From Lentisphaeria bacterium (GTDB lineage Bacteria > Verrucomicrobiota > Lentisphaeria > Victivallales > GWF2-50-93), in assembly GCA_020056205.1 (NCBI GenBank), contig JAGVIF010000182.1, forward strand, positions 1 to 7,506: 7,506 nucleotides of DNA. The letters are read 5' to 3'. Of this stretch, positions 7,222 through 7,506 are shown piece by piece. The notes under the pieces were generated by a model. It was not told where the DNA came from and made no database searches. It saw only the letters and a program-made list of their open reading frames with translations. Position 1 is the first letter of the stretch. Each line of letters starts with the position of its first letter. The translations under genes and the position numbers were made by a program.

Positions 7222-7225
7222 AGTT

Positions 7226-7239
7226 TTCTAAATTCTAAA
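7226..7239 (+). repeat. Direct heptamer duplication TTCTAAA x2
   Basis: Two exact adjacent copies of TTCTAAA. The first overlaps the right arm of a 15-bp odd palindrome (7216-7230, TAGAAAA, G, TTTTCTA) that joins this repeat to the preceding heptad array. Confidence 0.8.
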
Positions 7240-7246
7240 TTTTTGT

Positions 7247-7282
7247 GTGTCCCTTGCGTCCCTTATGTCCCTTGCGTCCCTT
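7247..7282 (+). repeat. Tandem 9-mer array NYGTCCCTT-type, 4 units
   Basis: Four contiguous 9-bp units: GTGTCCCTT, GCGTCCCTT, ATGTCCCTT, GCGTCCCTT, followed by a decayed GTGTATCTG. Only the first two bases of the unit vary. This is the only clear array here whose period is not 7, although its length is still fixed per unit. Confidence 0.95.
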
Positions 7283-7328
7283 GTGTATCTGCAGTGAAAA
7301 ATGGGAAGTAAAATGGAAAAGGGAAAAT

Positions 7329-7370
7329 GAACATCGAACATTCAACATTGAACATCCAACATCGAACGAA
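7329..7370 (+). repeat. Tandem heptamer array SAACATY, 5 units plus a decayed sixth
   Basis: Contiguous 7-mers GAACATC, GAACATT, CAACATT, GAACATC, CAACATC, then GAACGAA. Variation is restricted to the first base (G or C) and the last base (C or T) until the final decayed unit. From memory, this word family is common in intergenic DNA of several environmental bacterial lineages. I cannot verify that here. Confidence 0.95.
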
Positions 7371-7387
7371 GAAAAACTCTGTGCCTT

Positions 7388-7408
7388 TAACTTATAACTA
7401 ATAACCTA
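7388..7408 (+). repeat. Tandem heptamer array TAACNWA, 3 units
   Basis: Three contiguous 7-mers TAACTTA, TAACTAA, TAACCTA, followed by the divergent TAGAGCC. With three units this could be chance alone, but it follows the same 7-bp rule as the neighbouring arrays. Confidence 0.7.
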
Positions 7409-7453
7409 TAGAGCCAATTGCAAAACTCAAAACCGATGCCGATGAAGGAGATT

Positions 7454-7506
7454 ATGAAATTCAGACAAGCCGCAAAACCAGAGGCATACCCAAGGCGGTA
7501 TGTCGA
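7454..7506 (+). CDS. Possible gene start, cut by the right edge
   Basis: An open frame starts at the ATG at 7454 and runs to the edge: 17 codons beginning MKFRQAAKPEAYPRRYV. AAGGAG at 7445-7450 lies 3 nt upstream, which is a short spacing. In-frame ATGs at 7436 and 7442 are alternatives but have no ribosome binding site of their own. It lies right after the repeat region, where a new gene would be expected. I do not recognise the product, and the fragment is too short to be sure that it is coding. Confidence 0.35.
   Translation, partial: MKFRQAAKPEAYPRRYV

Larger units (their letters stand above)
7046..7453. other. Non-coding region built of short-word repeats
   Basis: I see no supportable gene in these 408 bp after murJ. 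The stretch is largely successive tandem arrays of different short units, mostly of period 7 and therefore not a multiple of the codon length. The part from about 7101 to 7220 is strongly purine-rich on the plus strand: 96 of 120 bases by my count. The individual arrays are listed separately. No tRNA-like fold and no convincing terminator was found. Confidence 0.75.

Noticed and set aside
7216..7245. Palindrome TAGAAAA-G-TTTTCTA followed by a T-run as a murJ terminator
   Set aside because: The stem is nearly all A-T with a 1-nt centre, so it would be weak; the symmetry is a by-product of adjoining repeat arrays.
7053..7408. CRISPR array
   Set aside because: Units are 7-9 bp, directly abutting, without spacers, and no cas genes are present.

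Overview
The window looks like part of a chromosome from a diderm (Gram-negative-type) bacterium. It encodes the lipid II flippase MurJ, and at least three neighbouring proteins carry Sec-type signal peptides. Two are long, periplasm-style TPR proteins. This gene style, the MurJ variant and the 'word-like' short-repeat DNA after murJ remind me of the PVC superphylum, perhaps Lentisphaerota or Kiritimatiellota. That placement is memory-based inference and not proven by anything here.

Layout. Positions 1-5402 hold four minus-strand genes, transcribed right to left: an exported methionine sulfoxide reductase fusion MsrB-MsrA (4497-5402), a YjbQ/UPF0047 protein (4000-4392), a 1056-residue exported TPR protein (807-3977) and a second exported TPR protein cut by the left edge (1-779). 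Gaps of 22 and 27 bp between the last three suggest a yjbQ-TPR-TPR operon. A 104-bp AT-rich gap with a possible promoter separates yjbQ from msrBA. Positions 5450-7045 hold murJ on the plus strand, divergent from msrBA. The 47-bp divergent gap carries a near-consensus sigma-70 promoter for msrBA (TTGACA, 17 bp, TATAGT) whose -35 box lies over the murJ start codon.

Positions 7046-7453 contain no gene that I can support. Most of this stretch is short-word DNA: at least five separate arrays, nearly all with a 7-bp period but each with a different unit, plus one array of 9-mers. One array is so degenerate that only a G at position 1 and A at position 6 of every heptad are constant. A possible new plus-strand gene starts near 7454 and runs off the right edge.

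Functionally the genes share an envelope theme: peptidoglycan precursor flipping (MurJ), repair of oxidised exported proteins (MsrBA) and putative periplasmic TPR scaffolds of unknown role. The most unusual material is the heptad arrays. Next come the msrBA/murJ promoter overlap and the replacement in MurJ of an otherwise important aspartate.
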